From contig ONEJ01000046.1 of the NCBI GenBank assembly GCA_900316805.1, forward strand, positions 1 through 39,649: a DNA stretch of 39,649 nucleotides, written 5' to 3'. Below the pieces are notes generated by a model. It did no database searches, was not told the origin of the DNA, and saw nothing but the letters and a program-made list of their open reading frames with translations. The position numbers and the translations under genes are program-made. Positions 8,411 to 17,677 of this stretch are shown in pieces. Numbering within the stretch: the stretch's first letter is position 1; every line of letters begins with the position of its first letter. The DNA is from an uncultured Lachnospiraceae bacterium (GTDB taxonomy: Bacteria; Bacillota; Clostridia; Lachnospirales; Lachnospiraceae).

Positions 8411-8464
8411 AAAAAGCACAAAAAGAAACACCGCACCCGGTATGAACCGTTTGATGTGCGGTGT
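8411..8464 (-). terminator. Terminator after khpA
   Basis: ACACCGCAC (8428-8436) pairs with GTGCGGTGT (8456-8464), with an inner CGGT/ACCG. On the minus strand it is followed by TTTCTTTTTGTG. It separates ylxM-ffh-rpsP-khpA from rimM-trmD. Confidence 0.8.
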
Positions 8465-8531
8465 CCTATATCGTAGATTTGGGCAGGCGATAAGATTTCT
8501 CCCGCTAGCGGGTCCCTCCTTACCGCAGCAG

Positions 8532-8762
8532 CTATTGCATAATATCTACGATTACCTTTTTATCTTCTTTGGAGGCCGCTGCCTTTACAACGGAACGGAT
8601 AGCCTTGGCGATGCGCCCCTGCTTTCCGATGACCTTGCCCATATCGGACTGGGCAACGCGCAGCTCCAGAATTGTACCCTTTTCGCTCTCGGTCTCTGTC
8701 ACAACGACTTCATCCGGGGAGTCAACCAGGGCTTTTGCAATTACTTCCACTAACTCTTTCAT
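8532..8762 (-). CDS. khpA: KH-domain RNA-binding protein KhpA
   Basis: 76 residues from ATG 8762, with GGAGG upstream. It is a single type-II KH domain with the signature GKVIGKQGRIAKAIRS containing the G-x-x-G loop. KhpA normally pairs with KhpB/Jag to bind RNA and influence cell elongation and division in Firmicutes. Its position directly after rpsP is conserved. The normal next genes rimM-trmD are cut off here by a terminator and a 1-kb spacer. Confidence 0.93.
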   Translation of the reverse strand: MKELVEVIAKALVDSPDEVVVTETESEKGTILELRVAQSDMGKVIGKQGRIAKAIRSVVKAAASKEDKKVIVDIMQ

Positions 8763-8823
8763 GAAACACCTCCAATATGACCTCCCGCCGGCCTGTGGGC
8801 TGACGGGATATCGCCAGACAGAT

Positions 8824-9069
8824 TTATTTCTCGATGCCGGCTGCCTTGAAGATTCTGTTAACGGTCTCTGTTGGCTGTGCACCATTAGCTAACCACTTCT
8901 TTGCTAACTCTGCGTCAACATGATACTCGCTCGGGTCCTTTGTCGGATCGTAAGTTCCGATCTCCTCGATGCATCTTCCGTCTCTCGGAGAGCGGGAATC
9001 TGCAACAACGATTCTATAGAAAGGAGCCTTCTTCTGTCCCATTCTTCTAAGTCTGATCTTTACTGCCAT
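8824..9069 (-). CDS. rpsP: 30S ribosomal protein S16
   Basis: 81 residues starting at ATG 9069, eight bases after AGGAGG; an in-frame GTG three codons upstream overlaps that site and is unlikely. [20 protein letters not shown] and [21 protein letters not shown] are diagnostic. S16 binds 16S rRNA early in 30S assembly. It lies between ffh and khpA. Confidence 0.98.
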   Translation of the reverse strand: MAVKIRLRRMGQKKAPFYRIVVADSRSPRDGRCIEEIGTYDPTKDPSEYHVDAELAKKWLANGAQPTETVNRIFKAAGIEK

Positions 9070-9106
9070 TACTTTCACCTCCTCATAGGTTATATACTAT
9101 AATTTA

Positions 9107-10459
9107 TTAAAAGGGAAGTCCTTTGAACATTCCTCTTTTACCACGTTTACCGCCCATCATTCCGGGCATCTGCTTCATCATTTTCTTCATCTGCTCAAAC
9201 TGTTTCATCAGACGGTTGACTTCAGCAACATCCACACCGGCGCCCTTTGCAATACGGTTCTTCCGGCTGGGATTCATCAGGTTCGGATTCTTGCGTTCAC
9301 TTGGCGTCATGGAATGAATGATTGCCTCCACCCGCTTTAAGTTCTTCTCTGCTTCGTCCGTATCGATCTCCGGCATCTTACCACCGCCAAGCCCGGGCAT
9401 CATACCCATCAGGCTGGAGAGACCGCCCATTTTCTTCATCTGGCTCATGGACTCTAAATACATGTCGAAGTCGAACTCGTTCTTGCGCATTTTCTGCTCA
9501 AGTTCTTTGGCCTTCTCCTCGTCAATGTTCTCCTGAGCCTTCTCGATCATGGTGAGCACATCGCCCATACCAAGGATCCGGGATGCCATACGATCCGGAT
9601 AGAACTGCTCCAGATCCGACAACTTCTCGCCCATTCCTGCATAAAGGATCGGCTTGCCGGTCACAGCACGGATAGAAAGGGCTGCACCGCCTCTGGTATC
9701 ACCATCCAGCTTGGTCAGTACCACGCCGTCGATACCGATTTTATCATTGAAGGTTGATGCTACATTGACCGCATCCTGACCGGTCATGGCATCCACCACA
9801 AGGATTGTCTGGAATACATCCACTGCCTGCTTGATCTCCACAAGCTCCGCCATCATATCCTCATCCACATGAAGACGACCGGCGGTATCGATAATCAATA
9901 CATTACAGTCATTTTTCTTCGCATACTCCACAGCCGCCTTTGCAATGTCCGCAGGCTTATTCTTATCCCCCATGGAGAAAACTGCAACACCCTGTTTCTC
10001 ACCATTGATCTGCAGCTGTTCAATAGCTGCGGGACGATACACGTCACAGGCCGCCAGCAATGTCTTCTTGCCTTTGGTCTTCAGCTTTCCGGCAATCTTG
10101 GCCGTTGTGGTGGTCTTACCTGCACCCTGAAGTCCCACCATCATAATTACGGTGAGTTCCTTTCCCGGGCGAAAAGCAATCTCTGTGGTCTCTGAGCCCA
10201 TCAGACGGATCATCTCTTCGTTAACGATCTTGATCACCATCTGTCCCGGATTCAGGCCGTTCATCACATCCTGACCAATGGCCCGCTCCTGCACATCCTT
10301 CACGAACTGCTTTACTACGCGGAAATTGACGTCTGCCTCAAGAAGCGCCATCTTAACTTCCTTTAAGGCAGTCTTTACATCCTCTTCCGTCAGGCGTCCC
10401 TTACTGCGGAGATTCTTGAATACATTCTGCAATTTTTGGGAAAGACTGTCAAATGCCAT
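9107..10459 (-). CDS. ffh: Signal recognition particle GTPase Ffh
   Basis: 450 residues from ATG 10459, behind GAGGAG. The N-domain covers residues 1-85. The G-domain shows GLQGAGKTTTTAKIAGKL (G1), DTAGRLHVDEDMM (G3) and TKLDGDTRGGAAL (G4). The methionine-rich M-domain with GLGGGKMP and a C-terminal MMKQMPGMMGGKRGKRGMF tail binds SRP RNA and signal peptides. It delivers nascent membrane proteins to FtsY, which is encoded 1.6 kb away. One base separates it from the ylxM stop, so translation is probably coupled. The SRP RNA gene was not found in this window. Confidence 0.98.
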   Translation of the reverse strand: MAFDSLSQKLQNVFKNLRSKGRLTEEDVKTALKEVKMALLEADVNFRVVKQFVKDVQERAIGQDVMNGLNPGQMVIKIVNEEMIRLMGSETTEIAFRPGKELTVIMMVGLQGAGKTTTTAKIAGKLKTKGKKTLLAACDVYRPAAIEQLQINGEKQGVAVFSMGDKNKPADIAKAAVEYAKKNDCNVLIIDTAGRLHVDEDMMAELVEIKQAVDVFQTILVVDAMTGQDAVNVASTFNDKIGIDGVVLTKLDGDTRGGAALSIRAVTGKPILYAGMGEKLSDLEQFYPDRMASRILGMGDVLTMIEKAQENIDEEKAKELEQKMRKNEFDFDMYLESMSQMKKMGGLSSLMGMMPGLGGGKMPEIDTDEAEKNLKRVEAIIHSMTPSERKNPNLMNPSRKNRIAKGAGVDVAEVNRLMKQFEQMKKMMKQMPGMMGGKRGKRGMFKGLPF

Positions 10460-10460
10460 G

Positions 10461-10805
10461 CTACAGCTCCTCTAAAATCTGGGTTGATATTGCCTCAATC
10501 TGCTCCACGATCCGGCTGTCATTCGCCTGTTTCAAATGCTCCGACAGCTTGTGAATCTTCTCCACACTTTTCTTCACAGAAAGGAATTTTTCCACAAGAT
10601 GAAGCTTCGTCTCATAAGAGGCCAGTTTCCGTTCGCAACGCTTAACCATGTCCGCTACGCCCTGTCTGGTAATCCCCTCATCAGCTGCGATTTCCCCAAG
10701 GGAAAGATCATTAAATACGAAATCCTCATAGATCCGGCGCTGATGCTCATTCAGCAATTCGCCATAAAAATCATACAAATATGCCTGTTCTAATTTTTCT
10801 TCCAC
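10461..10805 (-). CDS. ylxM: SRP-associated HTH protein YlxM
   Basis: 114 residues. Start GTG 10805 is preferred: it has AGGTGA upstream and gives the usual short N-terminus before [10 protein letters not shown]; a GTG three codons earlier (10814) is possible. The sigma-70 region-4-like helix-turn-helix ([20 protein letters not shown]) is typical of YlxM/p13. In streptococci YlxM binds the Ffh-RNA complex and modulates its GTPase. It is the first gene of ylxM-ffh-rpsP-khpA, with a promoter at 10822-10850. Confidence 0.92.
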   Translation of the reverse strand: MEEKLEQAYLYDFYGELLNEHQRRIYEDFVFNDLSLGEIAADEGITRQGVADMVKRCERKLASYETKLHLVEKFLSVKKSVEKIHKLSEHLKQANDSRIVEQIEAISTQILEEL

Positions 10806-10821
10806 ATCAATCACCTAGGAT

Positions 10822-10850
10822 ACTTTATCATAACCATATCTATGTGTCAA
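10822..10850 (-). promoter_or_regulatory. Promoter of ylxM-ffh-rpsP-khpA
   Basis: On the minus strand, TTGACA (10845-10850), 17 bp, then TAAAGT (10822-10827). The -35 is perfect and the -10 differs at two positions. It leaves a very short leader. Confidence 0.5.
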
Positions 10851-10877
10851 GTATTTTTTCTTTACAGTGTTATTTTC

Positions 10878-12089
10878 CTAGATCATCGTCCGAACAATCT
10901 TCGGCTTATACCCAGCCTTTTCCAAGGCCTTGATAATCTGTTTCTTGTGGTCGGTTCCAAAACACTCCAGCGTAATGCGAAGCTCCACTGCCGCATTCCT
11001 GTTGGTGGAAACAAACTGGTTGTGCTCCAGCTTGATGACATTGCCCTGCTCCCTGGCAAGGGTCTCGGAAACCTTAGCCAGCTCACCCGGCTTATCCGGA
11101 AGCAGTACAGATACCGTAAAGATACGGTCGCGGAAAATCAGCCCCTGCTGCACCACCGAAGACATGGTGATTACATCCATGTTTCCACCGCTTAAGATAG
11201 ACACAACACGCTTGTCTTTCACATCCAGATGCTTTAAGGCAGCGACCGTCAAAAGACCGGAATTCTCCACGATCATCTTGTGATTTTCTACCATATCCAG
11301 GAAGCTGACAATCAGCTCATCATCGGATACAGTAATGATATCGTCCAGATTCTTCTGAATATACGGGAAAATGTTGCTGCCCGGTGTCTTTACTGCTGTA
11401 CCGTCCGCAATGGTGTTGACGCTGGGCAGTGTCGTCACTTTTCCAGCGGCAAAGGATGCCTGCATACAGTTGGCTCCCGCCGGCTCCACACCGATGACCC
11501 TGATTTTCGGATTTAAAAGCTTGGCAAGAGTGGAAACACCGGTAGCCAGTCCGCCGCCGCCGATGGGAACAAGGATATATTCCACCAGCGGAAGCTCCTT
11601 GAAGATCTCCATGGCGATGGTTCCCTGTCCAGTGGCAACTGCCAGATCATCGAAGGGATGAATAAAAGTATATCCTTCTTTCTCTGCCAGTTCTAAGGCA
11701 TGGGCGCAGGCCTCATCGTAGACATCTCCGTACAATACCACCTCAGCCCCATAGCCTTTGGTTCGGTTGACCTTGATGAGGGGCGTGGTGGTAGGCATCA
11801 CAATGACAGCCTTACAACCATAGCATTTTGCAGCATAGGCTACGCCCTGGGCATGATTTCCTGCTGAGGCAGTAATCAGTCCCCGCTCCCGCTCTTCGTC
11901 CGTTAAGGTGCTGATCTTATAGTAGGCACCTCTCACCTTATATGCACCGGTAAACTGCATGTTTTCCGGTTTTAAGTATACTTTGTTTCCTGTCTGTTCA
12001 CTCAGATAGTCACTGTATACAAGCTTGGTCTCCAGAGTGACCTCCTTGACCTTCTCGCTTGCTTCTTCAAATTTATCCAACGTCAGCAT
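10878..12089 (-). CDS. ilvA: Threonine ammonia-lyase (PLP-dependent) with ACT domain
   Basis: 403 residues from ATG 12089, behind AAGGAGG. The fold-type II PLP domain carries the Schiff-base lysine in TGAYKVRGAYYKI, the phosphate loop GGGGLATGVSTL and SAGNHAQGVAY. A C-terminal ACT-like domain (about 325-403) suggests allosteric control. It converts L-threonine to 2-oxobutyrate and ammonia. Its length and single ACT domain fit the IlvA/TdcB short type; which role (isoleucine synthesis or catabolism) cannot be told from sequence. Its start lies inside the end of ftsY (17-bp overlap), so it is co-translated with a protein-targeting gene, which is odd. Confidence 0.93.
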   Translation of the reverse strand: MLTLDKFEEASEKVKEVTLETKLVYSDYLSEQTGNKVYLKPENMQFTGAYKVRGAYYKISTLTDEERERGLITASAGNHAQGVAYAAKCYGCKAVIVMPTTTPLIKVNRTKGYGAEVVLYGDVYDEACAHALELAEKEGYTFIHPFDDLAVATGQGTIAMEIFKELPLVEYILVPIGGGGLATGVSTLAKLLNPKIRVIGVEPAGANCMQASFAAGKVTTLPSVNTIADGTAVKTPGSNIFPYIQKNLDDIITVSDDELIVSFLDMVENHKMIVENSGLLTVAALKHLDVKDKRVVSILSGGNMDVITMSSVVQQGLIFRDRIFTVSVLLPDKPGELAKVSETLAREQGNVIKLEHNQFVSTNRNAAVELRITLECFGTDHKKQIIKALEKAGYKPKIVRTMI

Positions 12090-13029
12090 CTGACTCTTCC
12101 TCCTTCTTTACATCAAACAACGCATTGACAAATTCATCCGGATCAAACTTCTGAAGATCGTCAATGGTCTCACCTACACCGATATATTTCACCGGAACCC
12201 CAAGCTCCGACTGAATCGCTACGGCAATGCCGCCCTTGGCAGTTCCATCCATCTTGGTTAAGACGATACCGGAGATCTTAGCCACATCGGAAAACTCCTT
12301 CGCCTGCACCAGGGCATTCTGTCCTGTGGTGGCATCTAACACCACCAGGGTCTCCCGGTAGGCATCCGGATATTCCTTTTCCAGAATACGGTTGATCTTG
12401 CCCAGCTCGTTCATGAGATTTTTCTTGTTGTGGAGCCGGCCCGCCGTGTCCACCAGAAGCACATCGGCATTTCTGGCCTTTGCTGCCGCTGTGGCATCAA
12501 ATACCACGGAGCCCGGATCTGCCCCCTCAGTCCCGCCGATCATATCCACACCGGAGCGGTTGGCCCACTCCTTCAGCTGATCCCCTGCAGCGGCACGGAA
12601 GGTGTCCGCTCCCGCAATGATCACCCGCTTGCCCTGCGCTTTCAACTTGCCCGCCAACTTGCCCACGGTGGTAGTCTTGCCGACACCATTGACGCCGATC
12701 ACCAGCACAACAGATTTTTCATTTTCAAAACGATAGGCGGTTTCCCCTACCTGCATCTGTTCCTTGATACTGTCGATCAGAAGCTGCTTGCAGTCCATGG
12801 GATCCTTCACATGATTTTCCTTTACTTTATCCTTAAGATTATCCAGAATCTCCTCGGTGGCCCGCACCCCCAGGTCTCCCATGATCAGGATTTCCTCCAG
12901 TTCCTCATAAAACTCATCATCGATCTTGGAAAAACCGTGGAAAATGGAATCCATCCCGGATACGATATTATCTCTTGTCTTTTTCAGTCCCGCTACCAGG
13001 CGGCTGAAGAATCCTTTTTTCTCTGCCAT
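12073..13029 (-). CDS. ftsY: SRP receptor GTPase FtsY
   Basis: 318 residues from ATG 13029, with GAGAGGAT upstream. It is the short NG form without the long acidic N-terminal region of E. coli FtsY. G1 is GVNGVGKTTTVGKLAGKL, G3 DTAGRLHNKKNL, and G4/closing loop TKMDGTAKGG. It docks the Ffh-ribosome complex at the membrane. It lies 82 bp after smc and overlaps ilvA by 17 bp. Confidence 0.98.
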   Translation of the reverse strand: MAEKKGFFSRLVAGLKKTRDNIVSGMDSIFHGFSKIDDEFYEELEEILIMGDLGVRATEEILDNLKDKVKENHVKDPMDCKQLLIDSIKEQMQVGETAYRFENEKSVVLVIGVNGVGKTTTVGKLAGKLKAQGKRVIIAGADTFRAAAGDQLKEWANRSGVDMIGGTEGADPGSVVFDATAAAKARNADVLLVDTAGRLHNKKNLMNELGKINRILEKEYPDAYRETLVVLDATTGQNALVQAKEFSDVAKISGIVLTKMDGTAKGGIAVAIQSELGVPVKYIGVGETIDDLQKFDPDEFVNALFDVKKEEESDADVG

Positions 13030-13111
13030 ATTCTATCCTCTCTATATTTCTCTCCGGCATGAATCCCTGCCGTAATATTATTCCCATCTTTCGCCTGCCG
13101 GACATCCCTCA

Positions 13112-16100
13112 TTACTCCGTCAGATCATTCTCGATCAGGTTAACGGAAACCAGCGTAGACACGCCCTTCTCCTGCATGGTAATTCCATACAGCCGGTCTG
13201 CCGCCGCCATGGTACCGCGTCTGTGGGTAATAACGATAAACTGCGTATTTTTTGTCAGCTTATTCAGATAGCTGGCAAAACGGCTTACGTTGGAATCATC
13301 CAGCGCTGCCTCAATCTCATCCAGCAGACAGAAAGGGGACGGCTTTAAGGCCTGAATGGCAAACAAAAGCGCAATGGCTGTCAGTGCCTTCTCCCCACCG
13401 GACATCTGCATCATGTTCTGCAGCTTCTTTCCCGGGGGCTGGGCGATAATGCGGATGCCGCATTCCAGGATATCCTCGTCCTCCACCAGTTCCAGCGAGC
13501 CGTGGCCGCCACCGAAAAGGTGCTTGAAGGCCTTGTCAAACTCCTTCTGGATCAGGGCAAATTTCTCGGTAAACTGCTTTCGCATACCATTGTCCAGATC
13601 CTCGATAATGCCTGCCAGCGTCTTTTCCGCCTCGATCAGATCATCGTGCTGACCCTTTAAGAACTCGTATCTCTGGGAAACCTCCTTGTATTCCTCGATC
13701 GCGTTGACATTTACGCTTCCCAGCTTACGGATCTCGTCCTTCACAGCCATCACGAGCTTTTTCAATTCTCCCAGATCCGAATACTCCTCCTTTTGCAGTT
13801 CTAACGCCGCATGAGGCGTCAGCTCATACTCCTCCCAGAGGTAATTGGTCTGGTACTCACCCGCTTCTTTTAATTTTTCCAGCTGGCTGTTCAGACGGAA
13901 AATCTCCTTGTCCAACTCGCCGCACCGCTTGGATACTTCCTCCTGCTTCTGAAAAAAGCCCTTGTAGCCTGCATTCATCTCTTCCTTGGCAGCAAGGCAC
14001 TCCTTCAGCTTTTTCTCCATCTCATCCTCCGAGCCCTCGGAGGCAGCAAGCGTCTTCTTGATTTCCTCAATATCCCGCCGTTTTTTCTCAGCATCCTCTC
14101 TGGAGTTCTTAGCATTTTCCAGAAGGCCTGTCCGTTCCTCCTCCAGCTTCTCAAGCTCCCCGCTGACACGGGAGAGATTGGTCTCGTTGAATTCCCCGCT
14201 CTGGTGAATCCCGGATTGCTCTAACGCAGCTGCGGAAAGCTTTTCCTTGGCTGCCGCCTCTTCCTTCTCCTGCTCCTTCAAAAGCTCCTGGAAGGAATCC
14301 GCTGCTGCCTTCAGTTCCTCCTCCCGCCTGCCGGAGCGTTCAATCTCATCGGCAATAGCCTGCTGCTCCCCGCGGATTTCGGCAATCTGCTTCTCCATCT
14401 GGTTCTTCTCTGCAATCAGGCCGGAATAAGCAGCCTCGCTCTCATTTCTCTGCTGTCTTGCCCGGTCCACATTGAGCTTCGCGGTATTCTGGATCAGATA
14501 CTGTTTCTGCAGTTCCTCTGCTATGGTTTGTAATTCATCCCCATTGAGTTCTGTCGCCGTGGCAATATCCTCTCTGCGGTCCTTTAAATCCTCGATCTCT
14601 TTCTTGAGATCGTCAATTTTCTGTTCCAGCTCCTCGATTTCCCTCTTTCTTGCCAGAAGATTCGAAGAATTCTTGAAAGCACCACCGGTCATGGATCCAC
14701 CCGGACTTAAATACTCGCCCTCTAAGGTTACGATATGTAAGCTGTAATGATTTTTCTTTGCCAGTGCAATGGCGTGGTCAATATCCTCCACCACCAGAAC
14801 ACGGCCCAGAAGGTATGTAGCCACCTCATCGTACTTCGGATCACATTTTACCAGCCGGTTGGCAATCCCGATGACGCCCGGCTCCGAGAGAGCCGCCTCA
14901 TTTTTGGGATTGCTCTTGGCACTGACACTGGTCAGGGGCAGGAAGGTGGCACGGCCCAGACGGTTCTGCTTCAGGAAACCGATCATCTTCTTCGCCGTAG
15001 CCTCATCCTCTGTCACGATATTCTGAATATTTCCACCCAAGGCAGTCTCGATGGCGGTCTCATACTTTTGTTCCACCTGGATCAGATCGGACACAACTCC
15101 CAAAAGCCCCGGATTATCCTTCTTCTGCTCCATCACCTTGCGGATACTGTTGCCGTAACCATCGTAGCGCTCGGCAATGCCCCGCAGAGATTCCAGTCTG
15201 GACTGCCGCTTGTGGAAAAGGTTCTGCTTTTCTTCCCGAAGACGGCTATTCTCCCTGGCCTTAAAACGCCACTCCTTCGCTTTTTCCTCAAGATCCTTCT
15301 GCTGTGCCTTCAGGTCTGCGATTTTCTCACATACCTCCCGGTAAGCCTTCTCGTCCTCCTGCAGATGGGCATCCAGATCAGCCTCCCGGGTCTTCCGGTC
15401 CAACAAGCGTTTCGTCAGTTCTGCCTTACGAATGTTAGTCTGCTCCAGCATGGTCTCACAGCGCTGCTTTCTGGACTGAATACCAGCCTTATTGTTCAAA
15501 AGCTCATAGAGTTCCTTCTGCCCTTTCTCGATCTGCTTATTGAAATCGGAAAGCTTTGCCTGTACCGCATCCAGCCCTTCCTGCGCCTGTTTCTGGGCGG
15601 CAAGGGACTCTGCCAGCTTTATATCCAGTGTGGCCTTCTCTTCCTCGTAGGATGCCTTTTCCTTCAGTCGCTCCTCCTTTTCCTTCTCAATGGCCTCCAG
15701 ACGGCTGCCCAGATGCTCATCGGTCATCTCTGCCGCCTTGATCTGCTCCGTCAGAATCTGGATCTGGCTTTCCAGCCTGCTCTTCATCACAGAGGCGTTG
15801 CTGATATTTTCCCGGATGGAATTGATCTGCTCATCCATATCCGACATATCCTGCTCCAGCTTCTCATATTCCGCCCGGATATTTTCCTTCTCCGCCGTAC
15901 TCTCCTTTAACTGGGCATCGACGATATCAAACTTTTCCTTAACTTCCTTCTGCTGCGTCTCGATCCGTTCCGATTCCAGAAGAAACATATTGACATCGTA
16001 GTCCTTCAGTTCCTCCTTCTTTTTCAGGTAGGTTTTCGCCTTCTGGGACTGCTGCTCCAGCGGTCCCACCTGACGCTCCAGCTCCGCCAAAATATCATTG

Positions 16101-16672
16101 ACACGAACCAGATTTTCTCTCTCATTGTCCAGCTTCTTCTGGGCTGAAATCTTGCGCTTTTTGAACTTGACGATACCTGCGGCCTCATCGAACAGTTCCC
16201 TGCGTTCCTCCGGCTTGCCGCTTAGGATCCGGTCGATCTGTCCCTGCCCGATGATGGAGTAACCCTCCTTACCGATTCCCGTATCGTAGAAAAGCTCCGA
16301 TACCTCTTTCAGACGGCAGGGGGAGCCATTGATCAGATACTCGCTCTCCCCCGACCGGTAAAGACGTCTTGCCACGGTCACTTCCTCATAATCGATGGCC
16401 AGCTTGTGATCCGAATTGTCCAATGTGATGGCCACATAAGCATAGCTTAAAGGCTTCCGGTTCTCGGTTCCTGCGAAAATAACATCCTGCATGGAAGAAC
16501 CTCGAAGCTGTTTTACCGACTGCTCACCCAGCACCCAGCGGACAGCATCACCTACGTTACTTTTGCCGCTGCCGTTAGGGCCTACAATGCCGGTAATTCC
16601 CTGATGGAATTCAAAAACAATTTTATTTGCAAAAGACTTGAAGCCCTGTACCTCAATACTTTTTAAATACAT
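13112..16672 (-). CDS. smc: Chromosome segregation ATPase SMC
   Basis: 1186 residues, the usual SMC length. The N-terminal ATPase half has Walker A GPNGSGKSNVGDAVRWVLGE. Two long coiled coils flank the hinge (about 500-680, with GLLGVVSDLIQVEQKYETAI and GGSMTGG). The C-terminal half carries the ABC signature MSGGEKALTAIALLFAIQ and Walker B CLLDEIEAALDDSN. With ScpAB it forms the bacterial condensin. Its start codon overlaps the rnc stop by one base (TAATG), so translation is coupled. The order rnc-smc-ftsY is the standard Firmicutes arrangement. Confidence 0.98.
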   Translation of the reverse strand: MYLKSIEVQGFKSFANKIVFEFHQGITGIVGPNGSGKSNVGDAVRWVLGEQSVKQLRGSSMQDVIFAGTENRKPLSYAYVAITLDNSDHKLAIDYEEVTVARRLYRSGESEYLINGSPCRLKEVSELFYDTGIGKEGYSIIGQGQIDRILSGKPEERRELFDEAAGIVKFKKRKISAQKKLDNERENLVRVNDILAELERQVGPLEQQSQKAKTYLKKKEELKDYDVNMFLLESERIETQQKEVKEKFDIVDAQLKESTAEKENIRAEYEKLEQDMSDMDEQINSIRENISNASVMKSRLESQIQILTEQIKAAEMTDEHLGSRLEAIEKEKEERLKEKASYEEEKATLDIKLAESLAAQKQAQEGLDAVQAKLSDFNKQIEKGQKELYELLNNKAGIQSRKQRCETMLEQTNIRKAELTKRLLDRKTREADLDAHLQEDEKAYREVCEKIADLKAQQKDLEEKAKEWRFKARENSRLREEKQNLFHKRQSRLESLRGIAERYDGYGNSIRKVMEQKKDNPGLLGVVSDLIQVEQKYETAIETALGGNIQNIVTEDEATAKKMIGFLKQNRLGRATFLPLTSVSAKSNPKNEAALSEPGVIGIANRLVKCDPKYDEVATYLLGRVLVVEDIDHAIALAKKNHYSLHIVTLEGEYLSPGGSMTGGAFKNSSNLLARKREIEELEQKIDDLKKEIEDLKDRREDIATATELNGDELQTIAEELQKQYLIQNTAKLNVDRARQQRNESEAAYSGLIAEKNQMEKQIAEIRGEQQAIADEIERSGRREEELKAAADSFQELLKEQEKEEAAAKEKLSAAALEQSGIHQSGEFNETNLSRVSGELEKLEEERTGLLENAKNSREDAEKKRRDIEEIKKTLAASEGSEDEMEKKLKECLAAKEEMNAGYKGFFQKQEEVSKRCGELDKEIFRLNSQLEKLKEAGEYQTNYLWEEYELTPHAALELQKEEYSDLGELKKLVMAVKDEIRKLGSVNVNAIEEYKEVSQRYEFLKGQHDDLIEAEKTLAGIIEDLDNGMRKQFTEKFALIQKEFDKAFKHLFGGGHGSLELVEDEDILECGIRIIAQPPGKKLQNMMQMSGGEKALTAIALLFAIQALKPSPFCLLDEIEAALDDSNVSRFASYLNKLTKNTQFIVITHRRGTMAAADRLYGITMQEKGVSTLVSVNLIENDLTE

Positions 16673-17358
16673 TACCTGCTCCCTTTTTCTGCCCTGATTT
16701 TCAGCAGCGCGTGATATGCTGCCTCCTGCTCTGCCGCTTTCTTGGTATGCCCACAGCCGCTTCCCAGCACCTGATCCTCCACGCGTACCTCCACGGTAAA
16801 GCTCTTGTTATGATCCGGTCCCGACTCATCCGTCAACACATAGGTGAGCTTCTCATGCTCTCCCTGCACAACCTCCTGCAGGATAGTCTTACTATCATAA
16901 AAGAGCTGTTTGTGTTCGATATCCTTCAAAATAAATTTCCTGATAAACTCTTTTGCGTTAGTAAAACCACCATCCAAATAAATTGCCCCGATGACCGCTT
17001 CCAGCGCGTCCGAAAGAATGGATTTGCGCTCCCGTCCTCCTGTTAAATCCTCGCCCTTTCCCAGATACAGATAATCCCCCAGGGAAATTTCCATAGCACA
17101 AAGAGCCAGTGTAGGCTCGCAGACAATACTGGCACGAAGCTTGGTCAGCTCGCCCTCCGGAAGATCTCCGTGTTCCCGGTACAGAAAATCACTGGAAATA
17201 ATCTCAAGCACCGCATCTCCCAGAAACTCAAGTCTCTCATTATCCGATAACTTTTTCATATGATGTTCGTTGGCATAGGAGCTGTGGGTCAGTGCCTGCA
17301 TCAGCAGCTTTTCATTTTCAAAATGATATCCGATGACCTTTTGAAATTTCTTTATCAT
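16672..17358 (-). CDS. rnc: Ribonuclease III
   Basis: 228 residues from ATG 17358, behind AGGAAAGGAAG. The signature ERLEFLGDAVLE carries the metal-binding acidic residues, with the second acidic cluster in DALEAVIGAIYLDGG. A C-terminal double-stranded RNA-binding domain (about 155-225) ends in KKAAEQEAAYHALLKI. It cleaves double-stranded RNA, including the rRNA precursor. It is coupled to smc by the one-base overlap. Confidence 0.98.
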   Translation of the reverse strand: MIKKFQKVIGYHFENEKLLMQALTHSSYANEHHMKKLSDNERLEFLGDAVLEIISSDFLYREHGDLPEGELTKLRASIVCEPTLALCAMEISLGDYLYLGKGEDLTGGRERKSILSDALEAVIGAIYLDGGFTNAKEFIRKFILKDIEHKQLFYDSKTILQEVVQGEHEKLTYVLTDESGPDHNKSFTVEVRVEDQVLGSGCGHTKKAAEQEAAYHALLKIRAEKGSR

Positions 17359-17389
17359 ATTTCTTCCTTTCCTGATCAATAAACTGAAG

Positions 17390-17414
17390 AAGGAGCCCGC
17401 TTAACGGACTCCTT
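17390..17414 (-). terminator. Weak hairpin between acpP and rnc
   Basis: AAGGAGCCCG (17390-17399) pairs, with one mismatch, with CGGACTCCTT (17405-17414). The U-tract is poor (CTTCAGTTTATT), so it may lower rather than stop read-through from acpP into rnc. Confidence 0.45.
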
Positions 17415-17423
17415 AAAGGGCAA

Positions 17424-17657
17424 TTAGTTGTTCAGTGCACTCTTGATCTGCTCTACTGCATCTGCCACCGTAACAATTTTCTCAGCCTGCTCATTTGGAA
17501 TCTCGATATCAAATTCCTCCTCAAGCCCCATAATAATCTGGAATACATCCAGTGAATCTGCTCCCAGATCATCAATAAAGGTGGTCTCCATGGTAATCTC
17601 GTTCTCGTCTACGTTGAGAACCTCCACAACAATCTTTTTTAACTTTTCAAATTCCAT
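17424..17657 (-). CDS. acpP: Acyl carrier protein
   Basis: 77 residues from ATG 17657, with AAGGAG upstream. The phosphopantetheine attachment serine lies in [14 protein letters not shown]; the protein is acidic and four-helical as expected. It carries growing acyl chains for fatty acid and phospholipid synthesis. It sits 20 bp after plsX, whose product uses acyl-ACP. Confidence 0.98.
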   Translation of the reverse strand: MEFEKLKKIVVEVLNVDENEITMETTFIDDLGADSLDVFQIIMGLEEEFDIEIPNEQAEKIVTVADAVEQIKSALNN

Positions 17658-17677
17658 TTTCTACTCCTTCCTACTCC

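Noticed and set aside
8501-8512. Perfect palindrome CCCGCTAGCGGG
   Set aside because: Short, without T-run or repeat elsewhere; it lies just past the khpA stop and before the real terminator.
14747-15910. 387-codon plus-strand open frame
   Set aside because: It is antisense to the smc coiled coil; no ribosome site, and the Leu/Gln-rich product mirrors the smc codons.
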